A DNA stretch of 64,000 nucleotides from Candidatus Melainabacteria bacterium MEL.A1 (GCA_001765415.1 CP017245.1:1736001-1800000), one strand, 5' to 3'. Positions 1 through 7,454 are shown, numbered from the stretch's first letter. Numbers and translations are program-made. Notes: generated by a model from the letters alone, not told the origin.

Positions 1-1
1 A

Positions 2-304
2 GCTTTGAAGGAAAAAATGAATATTGATGCAACACTGATTAACCCTATATTTATGACAGGTGTTGATGAAGAGCTTCTTGACGAGTTGAAAAAAGACCAC
101 AATGTTGTAATTACCCTAGAAGACGGTATCTTAGATGGCGGATTTGGAGAAAAAGTTGCTCGTTACTATGGAAATTCTGCTATGAAAGTATTGAATTTTG
201 GTGGTAAAAAGGAATTTACTGACAGAACACCTCTTGAAGAACTTTATAACCGTTACCACTTAACAACAGATTTAATCGTTGAGGATGTAGCAAAACTATT
301 ATAG
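2..304 (+). CDS. dxs: 1-deoxy-D-xylulose-5-phosphate synthase, C-terminal part
   Basis: The frame is already open at base 2, so only the last ~100 residues of a gene beginning outside the window are present. The segment ITLEDGILDGGFGEKV followed by a short C-terminal tail is the transketolase C-domain signature of DXS, which condenses pyruvate and glyceraldehyde 3-phosphate into DXP in the cytoplasm, the first step of the MEP isoprenoid pathway. The same pathway is represented by ispG near 53 kb. A strong hairpin terminator follows 43 bases after the stop. Other thiamine-diphosphate enzymes share this fold, but the DGGFG segment favours DXS. Confidence 0.8.
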   Translation, partial: ALKEKMNIDATLINPIFMTGVDEELLDELKKDHNVVITLEDGILDGGFGEKVARYYGNSAMKVLNFGGKKEFTDRTPLEELYNRYHLTTDLIVEDVAKLL

Positions 305-347
305 ATGCCAAGATGCCGAGAGGTAAAGAAGCTAAGTCTATTTAAAA

Positions 348-385
348 CACCTGATAGTTACTATTAACTATCGGGTGCTTTTGTG
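348..385 (+). terminator. Rho-independent terminator after dxs
   Basis: A 13-base arm at 348-360 and its complement at 365-377 (one G-T pair) enclose a four-base loop, followed by CTTTTGTG. It lies between dxs and the MerR gene and probably separates the two transcription units. Confidence 0.75.
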
Positions 386-410
386 TTAATTTATTTTTAG
401 GAGGTCATGT

Positions 411-827
411 ATGTACACAATTAAAGAAGTAGCTGATAAAATGGATGTATCTGAGCATACTCTTAGGTTTTGGGCGAAAAGTGGATTTTTCCCGTTTGTA
501 AAAAGAGATAAAAATAATATCAGAATGTTTTCTGATAACGATTTGGATTGGGTAAAAATTGTTAAATGTTTGCGTGCTGTTGGAACTGAAAATAAAGCGA
601 TTAAAAGGTATATTGATCTTTGTATTGTCGGAGATAGTACTATTCCTGAACGTTATGGGATTATTCAGGCGACTAAATTAAAAGCCCAAAAGCAAATGGA
701 AGAGCTTCAAAAACAAATGGAACTTTTGGATTTTAAAGAAGCATTTTACCAAAACTTGATTAAGAATAATTTGAAAGATACTTGGAATCCTATGAACAAT
801 CATACTCCAGAGGAAGCAATGGCGTAA
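411..827 (+). CDS. MerR-family transcriptional regulator
   Basis: A 138-residue protein with an N-terminal MerR winged helix: YTIKEVADKMDVSEHTLRFW (residues 2-21) is the recognition helix-turn-helix, and the following segment FSDNDLDWVKIVKCLR matches the wing region. A C-terminal coiled coil rich in K/Q/E (about residues 82-110) would form the dimerisation helix, as in the family. No effector-binding domain or metal-binding Cys pair is visible, so the ligand is unknown. The start follows a good Shine-Dalgarno (TAGGAGG, six bases upstream). It ends 9 bases before hydE and is probably cotranscribed with it. Confidence 0.85.
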   Translation: MYTIKEVADKMDVSEHTLRFWAKSGFFPFVKRDKNNIRMFSDNDLDWVKIVKCLRAVGTENKAIKRYIDLCIVGDSTIPERYGIIQATKLKAQKQMEELQKQMELLDFKEAFYQNLIKNNLKDTWNPMNNHTPEEAMA

Positions 828-836
828 AGGGGAAGA

Positions 837-1832
837 ATGCAAGATTTTTCTAAAAAAGAAATAATAGAAATTTTAAAAGATGATAGCCAAAATAATTGGG
901 TATTTTCTCTTGCTGACAAAGTTAGAAAAGAAAATGTTGGCGAAGAAGTGCATTTGCGTGGACTTATTGAGTTTTCTAATATTTGTAAAAGAACATGTAA
1001 GTATTGCGGTTTACGATGTGCAAACAAAGAGCTTGACAGATATCGAATTGAACCTGATGATATTATTTTTTATGCGAAAAAAGCCGTCGAAATGGGGTAT
1101 AAAACTGTTGTTCTTCAATCTGGAGAGGATGAATATTATTCAAGGGATGTTCTTTGCAAGGTAATAAAAGGTATAAAAGATTTGGATGTCGCTTTAACTC
1201 TTAGCGTTGGTGAGAGAAGTTTTGATGATTACAAAGCATTTAAAGATTGTGGTGCAGATAGGTATTTGATTAGAATTGAAACGACTGATAAAGAATTGTA
1301 TAAAAAAATGCACCCGAATATGAATTTTGAAAATAGAGTTAGATGTCTGAAAGATTTAAGAAAATTGGGCTATGAGGTTGGAACAGGGTGTCTTGTAGGA
1401 CTTCCTGAGCAAACAATAAATTCTCTTGCAGGAGACATTTTGTTTTTTAAGGAAATTAATGCCGATATGGTGGGGATTGGGCCATTTATTGCTCATCAGC
1501 ATACTCCTTTAAAAGATTGCCCAAATGGCGATTTTACTTTGGCATTAAAAGTTATGGCATTGACAAGAATTATGCTGAAAAATATCAATATTCCGGCAAC
1601 TACAGCAATGGAAACACTAAATCCAAACGGAAGAATAATCGCATTACAAAGTGGCGCAAATGTAGTTATGCCAAATGTTACGACAACGGAATACCGAGCA
1701 AAATATGAGATTTATCCGAATAAAATTTGTATAAACGAAAACCCTTCTCAGTGTTTTCACTGTATAAGCGGAAAAATAAAATCAATTGGCAGAACGATTT
1801 CGACTGGTTATGGTTTCAGAAATTATAAATAA
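837..1832 (+). CDS. hydE: [FeFe]-hydrogenase maturase HydE-like radical SAM protein
   Basis: A 331-residue radical SAM protein. NICKRTCKYCGLRC places the [4Fe-4S]-binding cysteines at residues 50, 54 and 57, and the surrounding EFSNICKR..YCGLR is typical of HydE, which helps build the H-cluster of [FeFe] hydrogenase. The C-terminal half has the barrel and BATS-like segments (ATTAMETLNPNGR..LQSGANVVMPN) of the HydE/BioB/PylB group. The C-terminal CFHCISG motif could bind a second cluster. The start is preceded by AAAGGGG. No hydrogenase or hydF/hydG lies nearby. PylB-type or orphan BioB-like proteins are the main alternatives. Confidence 0.78.
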   Translation: MQDFSKKEIIEILKDDSQNNWVFSLADKVRKENVGEEVHLRGLIEFSNICKRTCKYCGLRCANKELDRYRIEPDDIIFYAKKAVEMGYKTVVLQSGEDEYYSRDVLCKVIKGIKDLDVALTLSVGERSFDDYKAFKDCGADRYLIRIETTDKELYKKMHPNMNFENRVRCLKDLRKLGYEVGTGCLVGLPEQTINSLAGDILFFKEINADMVGIGPFIAHQHTPLKDCPNGDFTLALKVMALTRIMLKNINIPATTAMETLNPNGRIIALQSGANVVMPNVTTTEYRAKYEIYPNKICINENPSQCFHCISGKIKSIGRTISTGYGFRNYK

Positions 1833-1845
1833 AACCGGCATGGGG

Positions 1846-1874
1846 TTGAAATTTTTGGAAAAATAGTTTATAAT
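1846..1874 (+). promoter_or_regulatory. Sigma-70 promoter of a small RNA
   Basis: TTGAAA (1846-1851), a 17-base spacer and a perfect TATAAT (1869-1874). It lies in non-coding DNA 14 bases after hydE, and the only thing directly downstream is a short structured region with a terminator, so it most likely drives an independent small RNA. Confidence 0.7.
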
Positions 1875-1880
1875 AGAAAC

Positions 1881-1963
1881 ACAAGGTGGTAGTTTCCTAA
1901 GCTACCGATGCCTTGAAGATGGTCTAAACGGTTCTTAATTATTTAATTGAGAGCCGTTTTTTA
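1881..1963 (+). ncRNA. Candidate antisense small RNA (~83 nt) with terminator
   Basis: Predicted from the promoter just upstream and a terminator at 1926-1963 (AAACGGTTCTTAATTA paired with a complementary arm, then six T). The 5' part folds as CAAGG/CCTTG enclosing a GGTAG/CTACC hairpin. The terminator half is complementary to the last nine codons of a small hydrophobic peptide gene on the other strand (1935-2015), which is the geometry of a 3'-overlapping type I antitoxin RNA. It does not match any RNA family I can recall. Confidence 0.5.
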
Positions 1964-2015
1964 ATACAAATAAAATCATAAAGATTAGCAATAAACTAAT
2001 ATTGAAATTATCCAT
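1935..2015 (-). CDS. Candidate 26-residue hydrophobic peptide (possible type I toxin)
   Basis: ATG at 2015 is preceded by a strong Shine-Dalgarno, AAAGGGGG, five bases away. The 26-residue product has a polar N-terminus (MDNFN), a hydrophobic stretch of about 13 residues (ISLLLIFMILFVL) and a polar tail ending in NN, the size and pattern of small membrane toxins such as TisB, Ibs and ShoB (general resemblance, not homology). The strong ribosome site is hard to explain otherwise in a region with no larger gene. A weak promoter (TTGAAA...TATGCT) lies near 2110-2145. The 3' end is overlapped by a convergent small RNA. Confidence 0.45.
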   Translation of the reverse strand: MDNFNISLLLIFMILFVLKNGSQLNN

Positions 2016-2158
2016 ATTGACCCCCTTTCTAGCCGAGAGCTAACTCGATGATCTAAATTGTTGTAGTCAGCTTCGTTTCGAAAGACATCTTTTACCTTGT
2101 GCAGTTTTAATATAGCATAAATAGTATTAAAAATATAGTTTCAATACATTAAAAATAA

Positions 2159-2230
2159 GCCGATAGGGAGGCTCGAACTCCCGACCTACTCATTACGAAT
2201 GAGTTGCTCTACCAACTGAGCTATATCGGC
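2159..2230 (-). tRNA. tRNA-Thr (CGT anticodon)
   Basis: On the minus strand it reads as a 72-base cloverleaf: acceptor GCCGATA/TATCGGC, D arm GCTC/GAGC, anticodon stem ACTCA/TGAGT with loop TTCGTAA giving anticodon CGT, and T arm GGGAG/CTCCC with TTCGAGC. CCA is not encoded. Its 5' acceptor and D-stem end is copied in the adjacent tandem repeat. Confidence 0.93.
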
Positions 2231-2440
2231 TTAAAAATATTAAATTGTCAATTGTTGGTAGAGCAAGCTCTACTGGAAATTGAATTACGTTCCGTGTTCA
2301 CTCCACTGAGGGAGCTATATCGGCTTAAAATATTAAATTGTCAACTGTTGGTAGAGCAAGCTCTACTGGAAATTGAATTACGTTCCGTGTTCACTCCACT
2401 GAGGGAGCTATATCGGCTTAAAAATATTAAATTGTCAACC
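2218..2440. repeat. Tandem repeat (93-94 bp period) grown from the tRNA-Thr 5' end
   Basis: The 13-mer GAGCTATATCGGC occurs at 2218, 2312 and 2405, giving periods of 94 and 93 bases. The first copy is the real 5' end of tRNA-Thr. The following units carry the same flank (TTAAAA(A)TATTAAATTGTCAA), then TTGGTAGAGCAAGCTCTACTG and an unrelated filler, then the tRNA end again; the last copy is partial. The repeat units keep the acceptor and D-stem sequence but not a foldable tRNA. This looks like tandem duplication of the tRNA 5' flank and end. Confidence 0.85.
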
Positions 2441-2508
2441 AACTAGACATAACACAACAACGGTTGGGTTTTTCCCAACAAAGATTGCATTACTTAAAAA
2501 TTATCTAC

Positions 2509-3585
2509 CTAACAAGCAGAACTGTCAATAACGCCTCCGCCCAATACTATGTCTTCGTTATACAAAACTACGGATTGTCCGATTGCAATTGATTTTTGTA
2601 AATCATCAAATATGACTTCTATTTTCCCATCAGGTAGAGGTTTTGCGATTACGTTAACCGGTTCTTGGGTTGAGCGAATTTTAGCTTGTGCTTTAATTTC
2701 TTCTTTCAAATAGTCAAAAGCTATCCAATTGAAATTTGTTGCGGTTAATGATTTTTTGAATGTTTTGTCTGCGGAGCCAACCACAACTTCATTTGTGTCT
2801 TTGTTTAGTGATAAAACGTATAATGGTTCACTTGCGGAAACGCCAATTCCCTTTCTTTGACCGATTGTGTAGTTCCAAATTCCTTTGTGTGTGCCTAGAA
2901 TTTTACCGTTTGTGTCGACGATGTTTCCTTCTTTTGCCTTAATTCCTAAGAGTTCGTTATAATCACCGTCGTAAAAATCTTGGCTATCAGGTTTTTCTGC
3001 TACATCAAGTCCGTTTTCTTTTGCAATTTTTCTGATTTCTTCTTTTGTGTAAGTTCCGAGAGGTAAAAGTATATTTTTAAGTTGATCTTGTTTAAGTCTG
3101 TATAGAAAATATGATTGATCTTTATGTGGTGCAAGTCCTCGTTTTAGAAGAAATCTACCGTTTTCGCCTTTTTCTACTCTTGCATAATGACCTGTTGCAA
3201 ATTTGTCAAATTCTAATCCATTTTCTTTTGCCATTAAAGGTAATGCTCCAAATTTCACCAAAGCATTGCACCATACACAAGGGTTTGGAGTTCTTCCTTG
3301 AATATATTCAGATTTGAAGTTTTCAAGAACAATTTTTTCGTATTGTTCAACGCAGTTGAAAACATAATATGGAATATCAAGTTGCTTTGCGATTTTGCGA
3401 GCTTCTTCAATATCTTCAACTTCATCAGGTCCATAACACGCATTTTTATGACCTGTTTTCAATGCCATTCCGTCTTTACCCCAGATTGACATTGTTGCGC
3501 CAATGACTTCATGCCCTTGTTGTTTTAAAATAAGTGCTGCCGTTGAAGAATCTACTCCGCCTGATAATCCTACTAATACTTTCAT
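2509..3585 (-). CDS. mnmA: tRNA 2-thiouridylase MnmA-like
   Basis: A 358-residue protein of usual MnmA length. The PP-loop SGGVDSS (residues 8-14) binds ATP, and NPCVWCN carries the first catalytic cysteine. FATGHYARVEK and KDQSYFLYRL are family signatures. It makes s2U34 in tRNA for Lys, Glu and Gln. One oddity: the segment that normally supplies the second catalytic Cys (SxxxCF type) reads SQDFYDGDY with no Cys, while the first motif has an extra one (CxxC), suggesting a variant, perhaps iron-sulphur-dependent, subfamily. The start has AAAGGA eight bases upstream. It is divergent from the attenuator locus. Confidence 0.85.
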   Translation of the reverse strand: MKVLVGLSGGVDSSTAALILKQQGHEVIGATMSIWGKDGMALKTGHKNACYGPDEVEDIEEARKIAKQLDIPYYVFNCVEQYEKIVLENFKSEYIQGRTPNPCVWCNALVKFGALPLMAKENGLEFDKFATGHYARVEKGENGRFLLKRGLAPHKDQSYFLYRLKQDQLKNILLPLGTYTKEEIRKIAKENGLDVAEKPDSQDFYDGDYNELLGIKAKEGNIVDTNGKILGTHKGIWNYTIGQRKGIGVSASEPLYVLSLNKDTNEVVVGSADKTFKKSLTATNFNWIAFDYLKEEIKAQAKIRSTQEPVNVIAKPLPDGKIEVIFDDLQKSIAIGQSVVLYNEDIVLGGGVIDSSAC

Positions 3586-3672
3586 TTTTTTATTCCTTTG
3601 CTATATATATTCGCTATACCTAAACATCTATATATTATTCAATTATAAGCATGTAAATAAGTCAATAAGTTG

Positions 3673-3701
3673 TTGACAAAATTTTTTCTTTTTGTTTTAA
3701 T
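3673..3701 (+). promoter_or_regulatory. Promoter of the Cys-leader attenuator
   Basis: TTGACA (3673-3678), a 17-base spacer and TTTAAT (3696-3701; five of six to consensus). It would start transcription near 3708, just before the Shine-Dalgarno of the 18-codon leader. Confidence 0.65.
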
Positions 3702-3723
3702 CAGTTTTGTAAGGAAAAAAGAA

Positions 3724-3780
3724 ATGTATTTACAGACTACTAAAATTTTAACTTGCTGTTGTTGTGAGAACCGATGTTAG
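3724..3780 (+). CDS. 18-residue leader peptide with four consecutive Cys codons
   Basis: ATG at 3724 with AAGGA eight bases upstream opens an 18-codon frame, MYLQTTKILTCCCCENRC, ending TGT-TAG. Five of 18 codons are Cys, four in a row (3754-3765). In transcription attenuation such codon runs sense the charging of the matching tRNA. Here the stop codon sits inside the 5' strand of an alternative hairpin, so ribosome position would decide between antiterminator and terminator. The product itself is probably only a sensor. No homologue is known to me. Confidence 0.6.
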   Translation: MYLQTTKILTCCCCENRC

Positions 3781-3863
3781 GGACTTACAATAATTGTTAT
3801 GCTGAAATTTTACACTAACACATATATGAGTTCCCTAAATTGTTTTTAGGGAACTTATTTTTT
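3777..3863 (+). promoter_or_regulatory. Transcription attenuator: antiterminator and terminator
   Basis: The terminator is an 11-bp perfect stem, AGTTCCCTAAA (3829-3839) with its complement (3845-3855), followed by a T-rich run (3855-3864). Its 5' arm can pair instead with TTAGGGA (3777-3783), which includes the leader stop codon TAG; seven bp are perfect and further weak pairs extend it. The two structures exclude each other. A ribosome stalled on the Cys run would free 3777-3783 and favour read-through; one reaching the stop would mask it and favour termination. The regulated gene starts 13 bases later. Confidence 0.6.
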
Positions 3864-3875
3864 TATGGAGGAAAA

Positions 3876-5426
3876 ATGATTAATAATATAAATACAACTA
3901 CCCCAAAGTCTGTACCGTTTAAAGGTGCGCTAGATGGCGTAGTAACGAATACACTAAGAACCCTTGATACAAACCCGATGGCAAACGCAGTTGGTATTGA
4001 TCTTTTTGCAATGGTTGCACCAAGAACTTATGTTGACACAAAAGAACGCAACAAGTATGCAGGTGCAGAAACTTTTTTTAGAGAATTTACGGGAACTTTG
4101 ATAGTTTGCCTTTCTGCCAGTTGGTTTGCAAAAATGATTTCTCATGCGGCAAACAAATTTCTAAACCCGGAAATTCCAATTAACCCAAATTCTTGGTTTT
4201 CTAATGATAGTTTGAATTATTTGCGCTCGACTTGGGAAAATACAAAAAATACAAAATCTTATGTGACAAATATTCTGGATGATATTTCCGGTCGAGATGG
4301 AAAAGAAACAAGAAAGTTTAAGGATATTGAATGGGATAAAATTGATTGGATTGATGAGAAAAAATGGGCAAAATTTGATTGGGATGATGAAGGCTTGGAA
4401 GGTGTTCTCTCAAAATTAAAAGACAAAAACTCAATTATTTCTACAATAACAAACCTTATAGACAATAAAGAGTTGACACCTTCTGATAGCAAAAAATTGC
4501 AAAATATTATTGAATTGAGATTGACAAATGCTCTCAAAGCGGATAAAGTTACGGTGAAAAATTCAACTAATTCCGTTTCATCCTCGCTTCATAACCTTCT
4601 TAGAGATGCGGTAGATTTGGGCAGAGATGTGTTTACTAATCCGAAAGTAAAACCTGATGAAGCGATTGTAAAAATTTTGAAAATAAATAAGGTTAAGAGT
4701 GTTGGGGCATTGGCTTTGGCATCAACTTTAGGTTTGACAAACCAATATATAAACAGAAAAATTACAGAAAAAAGAACCGGTAAAAAAGGGTTTGTTGGTG
4801 ATTTGGATTACAAAAACCAAACAAAAGCGAAGAAAAATGATAATAGTAAATCATTCTGGGCGCAAAAAATTGTTGCAAGTTTAGGAATGGCAGCAATGGC
4901 AATTGGTGTTATGAAGGTTAAATCTCCGAAGGATTTTCTGAAAAAACTGGAATTTACGGGGCCTGTTACTAGTGGAAACGTAATTAAAACGGTTTACGCA
5001 TCAACTTTGATTGGTAGATTTTTAGCATCTGATAGTAGGGATGAATTAAGAGAAACTGCAACAAGAGATTACTTGGGGTTCTTAAACTGGCTTGTATTTG
5101 GCGGTTTTGCAGCTAAAGGCGTTGCAAACATCTTGGATAAAGAGCGCAAGAATTTGTTCAATATCTCAAAAGAAGGAAAGGGTGTAAAACATTGGTTGAA
5201 TGACTTGTCGCTAAAATCACATAATGAAATTGCTGCACAAGGGAAAGAATTTGCTAAGAAAAATATGTGGAAAATGAATGTTGCACATGTTGCCGGATTA
5301 GCGTATTCTACCTTAGCATTAGGTATTTTGTTGCCGAAGTTGAATATTTTGATAACAAAACATAAGTATAAAAATGATGTAAATGCGCAAAAAAGTGTTG
5401 ATAATCGAAAAGTAAGTGAAACGTGA
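3876..5426 (+). CDS. Large lineage-specific membrane-associated protein
   Basis: A 516-residue protein I cannot assign. The start is chosen at ATG 3876 because GGAGG lies four bases upstream; an earlier in-frame start at 3840 is inside the terminator. The N-terminus has the MIxxI...FKGA motif (F15-K-G17) shared with several other unknown proteins here. NAVGIDLFAMVAPRTY near residue 50 and the C-terminal SRDELRETATRDYL block also occur, diverged, in the 652-residue protein at 21806-23764. Hydrophobic segments appear near residues 85-105, 275-290, 325-345 and 480-505. Expression is probably under the Cys-leader attenuator. The last codons (…KVSET) come from an intergenic repeat. Confidence 0.75.
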   Translation: MINNINTTTPKSVPFKGALDGVVTNTLRTLDTNPMANAVGIDLFAMVAPRTYVDTKERNKYAGAETFFREFTGTLIVCLSASWFAKMISHAANKFLNPEIPINPNSWFSNDSLNYLRSTWENTKNTKSYVTNILDDISGRDGKETRKFKDIEWDKIDWIDEKKWAKFDWDDEGLEGVLSKLKDKNSIISTITNLIDNKELTPSDSKKLQNIIELRLTNALKADKVTVKNSTNSVSSSLHNLLRDAVDLGRDVFTNPKVKPDEAIVKILKINKVKSVGALALASTLGLTNQYINRKITEKRTGKKGFVGDLDYKNQTKAKKNDNSKSFWAQKIVASLGMAAMAIGVMKVKSPKDFLKKLEFTGPVTSGNVIKTVYASTLIGRFLASDSRDELRETATRDYLGFLNWLVFGGFAAKGVANILDKERKNLFNISKEGKGVKHWLNDLSLKSHNEIAAQGKEFAKKNMWKMNVAHVAGLAYSTLALGILLPKLNILITKHKYKNDVNAQKSVDNRKVSET

Positions 5427-5951
5427 GAAGAAGTGAAATGTGAAAAGACCATATCGGGAAAGATAAGTGAATGGTGAGTGGTGAATAGTGAGTAGACCTT
5501 ATCGGTAAAACTATTTTGGTTCATGTTTCCGGCACATGTCATCACGGATTTATTCTGCGAACTATAACAATTGAAGTTGGGCTGAAAGCCCCAACCTACT
5601 TGCTTTTTATGAAAACATTTTCCCTTACGGGAAAGCACCCATCCTAACCTTCCCTCAAAAGGGAAGGAGTTATTTTTCCTCCCTTATGAGGGAGGATGAA
5701 AGGTGGGTGCTGATCTAAAATTTTTGCAAAATATGTAAAACAACATGTCATTGCGCACTTGTTGCGCAATCTCTTTTAAAGAACTCCGAATTTCTCAATT
5801 CTTCCCTATTTGTCATAGGGAAGATGCCCACAGGGCAGATGGGTGAAAGCTTTATATTAATGTTTTCTCTACGGAATAGCACCCATTCCTTTACCTCTCA
5901 CAAAACGTGACAAATAGAATGTAGGGCGGGATAGGCATCCAACGGCATAAT
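5409..5951. repeat. Intergenic mosaic of short repeats
   Basis: About 525 bases without a convincing gene. From 5409 a GTGAAAYGTGARAAG / GTGAATAGTGAGTAGACC unit appears (also near 33838, 46121 and 60575). Around 5625-5720 there are inverted CTTCCCT..AGGGAAG and CCTCCC..GGGAGG segments with GCACCCA/TGGGTGC boxes, and at 5893-5912 the first 20 bases of the 47-bp palindromic element. The pieces recur in different orders elsewhere, like bacterial interspersed mosaic elements. Confidence 0.7.
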
Positions 5952-6266
5952 TTAAAACGCTGCGGTTAATAATTTGTAAATAAGTTCTTTGTTATTTTTA
6001 TCTTGTTTTTCAATAATTTTTTGAATTTCTTCGTCAAGATTTTCAGGGATATTAATTGATGAAAATTTGAAAAAATCTATTAATTCAACTTCCAAAACTT
6101 TGGCAATTTTTTCTAAAACATGTAGTGAAGGATAAAATCTCCCCGATTCAATACCGGAGAGCGAAGAAGTTTCAAGATCAATCATTTCGGACAACTTTTC
6201 TTGTGTTAATCCTTGCGATTTTCTGATAGATTTTATTCGTTTCCCTAAAAGTTTCTTATTATCCAT
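5952..6266 (-). CDS. XRE-family HTH regulator, divergent from a prepilin gene
   Basis: A 104-residue protein with a classical Cro/cI-type helix-turn-helix: GKRIKSIRKSQGLTQEKLSEMIDLETSSLSGIESGRFYPSLHVLEKIAKVLEV is typical at every conserved position (LTQEKLSE, SGIESGR, PSLHVLEKIA). The C-terminal third is charged and probably dimerises. It resembles the regulator at 17078-17392, which is likewise divergent from a prepilin gene. No Shine-Dalgarno is visible; a TATTAT box ends seven bases before the ATG, so the mRNA may be leaderless. Probable target: itself and the facing prepilin. Confidence 0.85.
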   Translation of the reverse strand: MDNKKLLGKRIKSIRKSQGLTQEKLSEMIDLETSSLSGIESGRFYPSLHVLEKIAKVLEVELIDFFKFSSINIPENLDEEIQKIIEKQDKNNKELIYKLLTAAF

Positions 6267-6355
6267 AATCTAATAATACCCGTATTAAACAATAAAAATA
6301 AGCAATAATATCACTTGTTTTTTATTAAAAATCCGTAATAAGCACGTAAAACCCC

Positions 6356-6384
6356 TTGACAATCACTTAAAAATAATTTAAAAT
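6356..6384 (+). promoter_or_regulatory. Promoter of the prepilin gene at 6494
   Basis: Consensus TTGACA (6356-6361), 17-base spacer and TAAAAT (6379-6384). It lies in the divergent region shared with the XRE gene, with an ~105-base 5' leader before the prepilin start. Confidence 0.65.
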
Positions 6385-6493
6385 AAGTGTATATCTACTA
6401 GTTTTATACAAAACTAAGATTTGTACATGCACAAAATGGCTATAACATAGAGTAATAAGAGAGTAGATTACAAAAAAGAAAGGTGAAAAGATT

Positions 6494-7168
6494 ATGACAA
6501 AACGTTTTGGCTTCACACTTGCAGAAGTGTTGATTACTTTAGGTATCATCGGGGTAGTTGCCGCTATGACAATGCCTACATTGATGAACCAAACACAAGG
6601 TGCTCAATACAAAACTGCTTACAAAAAAGCATTATCAGCTTTATCTCAAGCAGTAACTTTGAACGTAGCATTGGATGAATGGAACTTTGCAGATTTGGAT
6701 GGTAATGGAACATCTCCAAGCTATTTGTTAACTGATATGTTGCAAAAAAGAATGAATGTTGTAAGAACTGAAACTACTTCTTTTAATGATGCAAAAGGCA
6801 AAGCTTATAAGGTTACTGGTGATCCAACAAATAAGGGAACTGCTCCTGAAGGTGGTACTGCTATTGCTTCAACAAATACAACAGTATTCTTTAATGATGG
6901 TATTATGTTCACTTTCCCTACAAAATCAGATACTTGTACTGCTGATGCAACTGTTGCTAGTGTTGGTTCTGACGGTAGAAGCAAAGTTTGTAAAGGTTTC
7001 ATTGACGTAAACGGTATTAAAGCTCCTAACAAATTTGTAAAATGTGATGCTGGTACTGCTGCTGCTTGTGAAATCAAAAACCCTACAGACGTATATCCAG
7101 TAGTATTCTACGATTCAACAGTATTGCCAAACTCTCCTGCAGCAAGAGCAGTATTGTTCAGCAAATAA
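6494..7168 (+). CDS. Type IV pilin-like (prepilin) protein
   Basis: A 224-residue prepilin. The short charged leader MTKRFG ends in the Gly that prepilin peptidase cuts after, followed by FTLAEVLITLGIIGVVAAMTMPTL, the hydrophobic assembly helix with Glu5. The rest is a Thr/Ala-rich globular domain with Cys near residues 156, 168, 184 and 192 that could form disulphides. The family builds pili or pseudopili used for adhesion, secretion or DNA uptake. AAAGGTG lies upstream of the ATG. It faces an XRE regulator, and a terminator follows at 7381. Confidence 0.9.
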   Translation: MTKRFGFTLAEVLITLGIIGVVAAMTMPTLMNQTQGAQYKTAYKKALSALSQAVTLNVALDEWNFADLDGNGTSPSYLLTDMLQKRMNVVRTETTSFNDAKGKAYKVTGDPTNKGTAPEGGTAIASTNTTVFFNDGIMFTFPTKSDTCTADATVASVGSDGRSKVCKGFIDVNGIKAPNKFVKCDAGTAAACEIKNPTDVYPVVFYDSTVLPNSPAARAVLFSK

Positions 7169-7193
7169 CGAAACTAACTCCTTCCCTGTGTAG

Positions 7194-7240
7194 GACTCTG
7201 CCGAACAAAAGGTGACTAAATGTCACGTTTTGTGAGAGGT
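7194..7240 (+). repeat. 47-bp palindromic dispersed element, copy A
   Basis: GACTCTGCCGAAC then ACAAAAGGTGAC-TAAAT-GTCACGTTTTGT (12-bp arms with one mismatch, 5-base loop) then GAGAGGT. It is identical in its core to the copies at 8157-8203, 9090-9136 and 33949-33995. It sits just after the prepilin stop. Confidence 0.85.
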
Positions 7241-7380
7241 AAAGGGATGGGGGCTTTCCCGTAGGGAAAACATAAAACTTTGAGGTGAGGTAATACTTCT
7301 CAAAAACTATACACAAAGTTCTTTGTTTAAAGAATAAAAATTAATTAACCAAAGAACTAAAAAAGATCGAATCTTTTTGT

Positions 7381-7407
7381 CGGTGGGAGTAATCCCACCG
7401 TTTTTTT
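7381..7407 (+). terminator. Rho-independent terminator after the prepilin gene
   Basis: CGGTGGGA/TCCCACCG with a four-base loop, followed by seven T. A second inverted pair (AGTTCTTTG...CAAAGAACT) lies just upstream at about 7317-7355. Together with copy A and repeat fragments these fill the stretch between the prepilin stop and the next promoter. Confidence 0.85.
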
Positions 7408-7419
7408 ATACAAAAGGAC

Positions 7420-7448
7420 TTGAAAAAATGTCAGAGATATGATATAAT
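7420..7448 (+). promoter_or_regulatory. Consensus sigma-70 promoter upstream of the DtxR leader
   Basis: TTGAAA (7420-7425), 17-base spacer and perfect TATAAT (7443-7448), with the predicted transcription start near 7455. Confidence 0.75.
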
Positions 7449-7454
7449 AAAAGC

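Noticed and set aside
2218..2440. Tandem copies as extra tRNA genes or a CRISPR array
   Set aside because: The units lack anticodon and T arms and have no short spacer/repeat structure; there are only two and a partial.
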